From Acidaminococcus hominis (GTDB lineage Bacteria; Bacillota; Negativicutes; Acidaminococcales; Acidaminococcaceae): a stretch of DNA of 64,000 nt. Made by a program: the position numbers and the translations under genes. The notes below the pieces were generated by a model. The model saw nothing but the letters and a program-made list of their open reading frames with translations. It did no database searches and was not told the origin of the DNA. Below are positions 60,917-64,000 of the stretch, one piece after another. The first letter of the stretch is position 1; every line of letters begins with the position of its first letter. The stretch lies in contig NZ_OLMM01000004.1 of NCBI RefSeq assembly GCF_900291475.1, positions 322,028 through 386,027 of the forward strand. The letters run 5' to 3'.

Positions 60917-62251
60917 CTAATACAATAGCCCGTACTTTTTGGCATCCTGCCGCAGCTGCTCCCGAAACTCCGGGTGGGCAATGGCAATCAGGGCTTCCAC
61001 CCGCCGGGGAATGGAAAGGCCCCTGAGGCAGGCAGTACCGTACTCGGTTACCACGTAGTCCACCAGGGTCCGGGAACTGGTCACCACTGTCCCCGGCCGG
61101 AAGCTGGTGACAATCTTGGATTGCAGCACCCGTTTGCCGTCGGCAGTCTTGGCTTCGTAGGCGGAGGGCAGGGCCAGAATGGATTTACCGCCGGGAGAAA
61201 ATTGGGCTCCTTGGATGGTTTCCGGCTGGGCCCCGCTGGCCGAGAACTGGCGAAAGCCCATGGATTCCCCTGCGCTTTGGCCAGTGAGATCAATTTCCAG
61301 GGTGGAATTCAGGGATACCATATTTCGGTTTTTGGCAATAATCCGGGGGTTGTTGGTAAAGGTCCCTGCCCGGAACAGGACGCTGTGGTTGTCGTCCACA
61401 AAGTCGAACAGGTCCTGTCCCCCGCTGACGCTGGAGCAGATGGAAAAGCCGTCCATAAAACCCTTTTGGGAATTGTCCACGGCGCCGGAACGGATCAGCT
61501 CCAGCATGGCATAGCCAAACACCCCGGAGTGGATGCCCAGGTGCTTCCTATTGCGCAGCTCCACAGCTACCGCATTGGGCAGATGGCCCACCCCCAGCTG
61601 CAAGGTGGAGCCGTCCGGAATCAGTTCTGCCACCCGGGCGGCAATCTTCTGGTCCACAGGCTTTGCTTTTCCGGGGTTCCCTGCCGGTACCGGCCGGTCC
61701 GTTTCCGTAAAGGCGGTTACCCGAGACAGTGGAATCAGGGTATCCCCGCAGATTCTGGGATACTTGGAGCTGACTTCCAAAAGGACCAGGGCTCCCGCAT
61801 TAATAAGGTCCCGTTCAAACAGGGTACTCACCGAAAGAATGAAGTTTCCTTGGGCATCCAGGGGGGCCGCCGTTGCCAGCAGCACCGGCCGGCGACCTTC
61901 CCACCGGGCCCGGTCCATAGTCTTGCGCACCAGGCTGGTGGTATCCCCGGGCAGAAAACTGCACAGCCCTTCCTGGCAAGCCTTGCGTACAGGCGGACTG
62001 AAGAACCAGCTCACATGTTCCACCGTATCCCGCATAGCCGGGTCATGGAACCAGGCATGGTCATAATTGGGCCCACAGGAATTGAACACCAGATTTTTCC
62101 GGCCCCACTGCCGCAGCAGGGGCATCTCCTCAATCAGGGTCACCGGTGCTGAACTGCTTTGGGCGCTGAAAATATAATCGCCGTCCTGGATAGAGGCAAG
62201 CACCTCTGCCGGCGTTTTCCGTTTGGCCAGGTATTGGCTGTTTAAATCCAT
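60917..62251 (-). CDS. Acetyl-CoA hydrolase/CoA-transferase family protein
   Basis: 444 residues from the ATG at 62251 (GGGAGG upstream). Cat1/4-hydroxybutyrate-CoA-transferase fold: LQLGVGHLPNAVAVELRNRK near residue 213, LGIHSGVFGYAMLELIRSGA, SLNSTLEIDLTGQSAGESMG, and RTLVDYVVTEYGTACLRGLS near the C-terminus. In classical CoA-transferases of this family the LGIHTEM stretch holds the catalytic Glu; here it is LGIHSGV, so Glu is replaced by Gly. It may belong to a distinct hydrolase or transferase subgroup. An IS3-type element lies 18 bp upstream of the ATG and separates it from any native promoter. Confidence 0.85.
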   Translation of the reverse strand: MDLNSQYLAKRKTPAEVLASIQDGDYIFSAQSSSAPVTLIEEMPLLRQWGRKNLVFNSCGPNYDHAWFHDPAMRDTVEHVSWFFSPPVRKACQEGLCSFLPGDTTSLVRKTMDRARWEGRRPVLLATAAPLDAQGNFILSVSTLFERDLINAGALVLLEVSSKYPRICGDTLIPLSRVTAFTETDRPVPAGNPGKAKPVDQKIAARVAELIPDGSTLQLGVGHLPNAVAVELRNRKHLGIHSGVFGYAMLELIRSGAVDNSQKGFMDGFSICSSVSGGQDLFDFVDDNHSVLFRAGTFTNNPRIIAKNRNMVSLNSTLEIDLTGQSAGESMGFRQFSASGAQPETIQGAQFSPGGKSILALPSAYEAKTADGKRVLQSKIVTSFRPGTVVTSSRTLVDYVVTEYGTACLRGLSIPRRVEALIAIAHPEFREQLRQDAKKYGLLY

Positions 62252-62269
62252 GATAACCTCCCTTAGGAC

Positions 62270-62295
62270 TGGTGTGCTCCCCGTCAAGTAGACAG
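62270..62295 (+). repeat. IS inverted repeat (orfB side)
   Basis: Begins TGGTGTGCTCCCCGTCAAGT then AGACAG. Matches the other end at about 18 of 26 positions, including the outer TGGT and the AAGTAGAC block. Confidence 0.7.
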
Positions 62296-62314
62296 TTCCT
62301 AATAATATAAACCT

Positions 62315-63253
62315 CTACGCCGCCATTTGGTAGCTATTATGTTTTTGCATAGGGGTCAAACGGCCCAAATTCCGCTGCAAACGGCCACTGTTGTAATACT
62401 CCATGTAGTTATTAATCATCGTTACCAAAGCTTTACGGCTGTCGAAGTCACGAGTATAGTACCGTTCTCTTTTCAGCATGCCCCAGAAGCCTTCCATCGG
62501 GCCATTATCAATGCATTTTCCTATCCGTGACATACTCTGCGTCATACCAGCATCTAGAATCATCTTGCGGAAATCCCTGCAGGTGTATTGGAATCCCCGG
62601 TCAGAGTGAAACAGGGGATGCGCGCCAGGGTTTTTCAACAATGCCTTATTGAAGGTATTGAATACCAAATTTTTATCGTTCCGGTTGCTTATCACATAGG
62701 AAACAATTCGTCTGTCATACAGGTCAATAATCGCGCTCAGATATACCTTATGCACAACTACCCCCTCATAGTAGTGAAATTCTGAGACGTCAGTACACCA
62801 TTTCTGGTTAGGGGCATCGGCTTTAAATTCCCTATTCAAGATATTTTCTGCAATGTATGCAGGATCTATTGCACGCTGGGTGCAGCCCTTAGGGGCATAT
62901 TTAATCGTAGACTTTATATTTATCACTCGACAAAGATGAAGAACGCGACCGTCACCAATTGCTATTGGTTTCGTGTCAGGATAGATCTTCTTATTTGGGG
63001 CTCGTAAGTCATCAGCTATTCGTCTGTACCCTTTAGCTGGGTCAGCCTTGTATATCTCTTCTATTCTTTTAGCAATTTCCTTGTCGTCAATTTCGCGTGC
63101 TGAAGGCTCTCTATGAAGCCATTTGTAGTAGCCGGCCCGGGACACTTTTCCCAATTTGCACAGGCCAAGAATAGGGTAATTCTTTTCAGCGTGCAGTTCT
63201 TTAATGGCTTCATAAATGGCTCCATATCTTATTTGTGTGAATCCCGCCTCCTT
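62315..63253 (-). CDS. IS3-family transposase OrfB (DDE integrase domain)
   Basis: Catalytic part of the OrfAB transposase, read after a -1 frameshift near 63253. HTH_21 region SRAGYYKWLHREPSAREIDD, then the DDE residues in NQKWCTDVSEF, LFHSDRGFQY and GPMEGFWGMLKRERYY. The C-terminus YMEYYNSGRLQRNLGRLTPM is typical of the IS150 group. It could also start at the ATG 63154, but that would lack the first helix. Confidence 0.9.
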   Translation of the reverse strand, partial: KEAGFTQIRYGAIYEAIKELHAEKNYPILGLCKLGKVSRAGYYKWLHREPSAREIDDKEIAKRIEEIYKADPAKGYRRIADDLRAPNKKIYPDTKPIAIGDGRVLHLCRVINIKSTIKYAPKGCTQRAIDPAYIAENILNREFKADAPNQKWCTDVSEFHYYEGVVVHKVYLSAIIDLYDRRIVSYVISNRNDKNLVFNTFNKALLKNPGAHPLFHSDRGFQYTCRDFRKMILDAGMTQSMSRIGKCIDNGPMEGFWGMLKRERYYTRDFDSRKALVTMINNYMEYYNSGRLQRNLGRLTPMQKHNSYQMAA

Positions 63254-63927
63254 TCCACAATATCGAGTTTTTTTAGGAAATCAATCTCCATATCCTTGGC
63301 TTTGAGTTTTGCATTAGCCAGTTTGAGTTCAGCTTTCATACACTCATATTCTGTAGGGGCTTCTTCAGGGACTTCTACTGGCTTCCTGTGTCCGCGCCCA
63401 TCTATGAGTCCTTCGGTATTGTACTTATTATATTTTAAGACGTAATTTCTGACTTGCTGGTAGGAAACCTTAAACTTTTCAGCGGTTTCATGGTAAGCAT
63501 TCCCGTTTTCAATGCAGTATTTTACGATTTCAACGCGCTCGTCAAAGGTCGTTTGTCTAGCTTTAGTCATGATCTTGGCACCTCCAGTACCCGAACTTTT
63601 TAGTTCCTCATGACTATTATACTTCTTTAACCAGTCTCTGATTTGACGAGAACTTTTTAATCCGTATTTTTGTACCAGCTGGGACATAGTCGTTTCGCCC
63701 TTAAGATATTCCTCTACGCATTGGATCTTAAGATCAGCAGAATAACTTTTAACCTGTCTTTTGTTAAATACCTCAGGACCATTTCCTATATATTCATCTA
63801 CCCAATACTGTACTGCTTTCCAGTGAACCCCTAACCTTTTTGCAGAAACCATTGGTGATTCTTCATGAGCAAGAACAGCTTTGACAGCCTTTAATTTATC
63901 CTCTGCACTGACTTTCGATATAGACAT
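63229..63927 (-). CDS. IS3-family OrfA (helix-turn-helix protein)
   Basis: 232 residues from the ATG at 63927 (AAGGAG 10 nt upstream). Two HTH units (AKRLGVHWKAVQYWVDEYIG and VQKYGLKSSRQIRDWLKKYN), a third near TAEKFKVSYQQVRNYVLKYN, and a C-terminal leucine-zipper helix AELKLANAKLKAKDMEIDFL. Stops at 63229; the orfB frame is entered by slipping back one base at GAA-AGG (63253), giving ...DIVEKEAGFTQIRYGAIYEA.... Confidence 0.88.
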   Translation of the reverse strand: MSISKVSAEDKLKAVKAVLAHEESPMVSAKRLGVHWKAVQYWVDEYIGNGPEVFNKRQVKSYSADLKIQCVEEYLKGETTMSQLVQKYGLKSSRQIRDWLKKYNSHEELKSSGTGGAKIMTKARQTTFDERVEIVKYCIENGNAYHETAEKFKVSYQQVRNYVLKYNKYNTEGLIDGRGHRKPVEVPEEAPTEYECMKAELKLANAKLKAKDMEIDFLKKLDIVERRRDSHK

Positions 63928-63973
63928 TTTACATACTCTCCTTTCAACGAATCCAGGAGGTTTAACTATATGC

Positions 63974-63999
63974 CAGTCTACTTTATTCATAGCATACCA
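63974..63999 (-). repeat. IS inverted repeat (orfA side)
   Basis: Read inward from 63999: TGGTATGCTATGAATAAAGT then AGACTG. It pairs with the 62270-62295 repeat and defines the element's end one base before the window edge. Confidence 0.7.
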
Positions 64000-64000
64000 G

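Larger units (their letters stand above)
62270..63999 (-). mobile_element. Complete IS3-family insertion sequence (IS150-like)
   Basis: Bounded by imperfect inverted repeats TGGTGTGCTCCCCGTCAAGT... at 62270-62295 and TGGTATGCTATGAATAAAGT... read inward from 63999. Contains orfA and orfB with a -1 frameshift overlap. AT-richer than neighbours. The left flank ends GAC and base 64000 is G, compatible with a 3-4-bp target duplication cut by the window edge. Confidence 0.88.

Overview
The window reads as a chromosomal segment of a Gram-negative-type Firmicute (class Negativicutes, most likely the Acidaminococcus/Phascolarctobacterium branch). Gene orders are those of Firmicutes: def-fmt-rsmB-rlmN-stp-prkC-rsgA-rpe, ribD-E-BA-H behind an FMN riboswitch, metK behind a SAM-I riboswitch, recA with a DinR-type LexA box, and an MBL-htrA-rlmH block. 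It also carries diderm-type proteins: an AsmA-like protein, a beta-helix passenger-like exported protein, and a PTP-like phytase of the kind known from Selenomonas. Coding DNA is GC-rich. Genus is inferred; no rRNA, tRNA or CRISPR was seen. Most genes lie on the minus strand. || Layout: 1-3 kb has exported proteins and trmO, whose C-terminal tail is out of frame. 3-6.8 kb is an acyl-CoA ligase / thiolase / BioY / MaoC-like operon with a BirA-like operator over its promoter. 6.9-9 kb has a plus-strand dicarboxylate or amino-acid symporter and an alpha/beta hydrolase. 9.1-11.4 kb is an hcp operon with a tiny Cys-rich protein and a DUF488 protein, behind a CRP/FNR-like site. 11.5-15 kb holds ZIP transporter, exported protein, deoB and a nucleoside phosphorylase. 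15-19 kb has an HD protein, rny, recX and recA. 19-23.6 kb is the riboflavin operon plus hslO. 23.6-33.8 kb is the asmA-like to def housekeeping run. || 34-36 kb interrupts the usual priA-def neighbourhood with an unknown helical protein behind a four-hairpin leader, and an exported esterase. 37-40.7 kb is metK-priA under SAM-I control. 40.7-46.1 kb has an orphan citrate lyase ligase, a DUF362 ferredoxin protein, the rlmH-htrA-MBL block and a PerR-like regulator. 46.5-49.5 kb has envelope and exported proteins (small Gly/Tyr-rich protein, L,D-transpeptidase, PTP-like phytase) and a HAD phosphatase. 49.6-54 kb has a small membrane protein, an NSS transporter, thioesterase, SGNH esterase and M20 amidohydrolase. 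54-57 kb is nrdD-nrdG with candidate NrdR boxes. 57-61 kb is an M20 hydrolase plus YfcC-type transporter opposite a LysR regulator, with a T-N11-A palindrome centred near -64. || The window ends with an acetyl-CoA hydrolase/transferase-type gene and a complete IS3-family element (62270-63999) inserted 18 bp upstream of that gene's start codon. || Best candidates for something not well described: the biotin-linked acyl-CoA operon with two BirA-like palindromes, the hcp / Cys-rich / DUF488 unit, and the structured leader with its unknown 534-residue protein.
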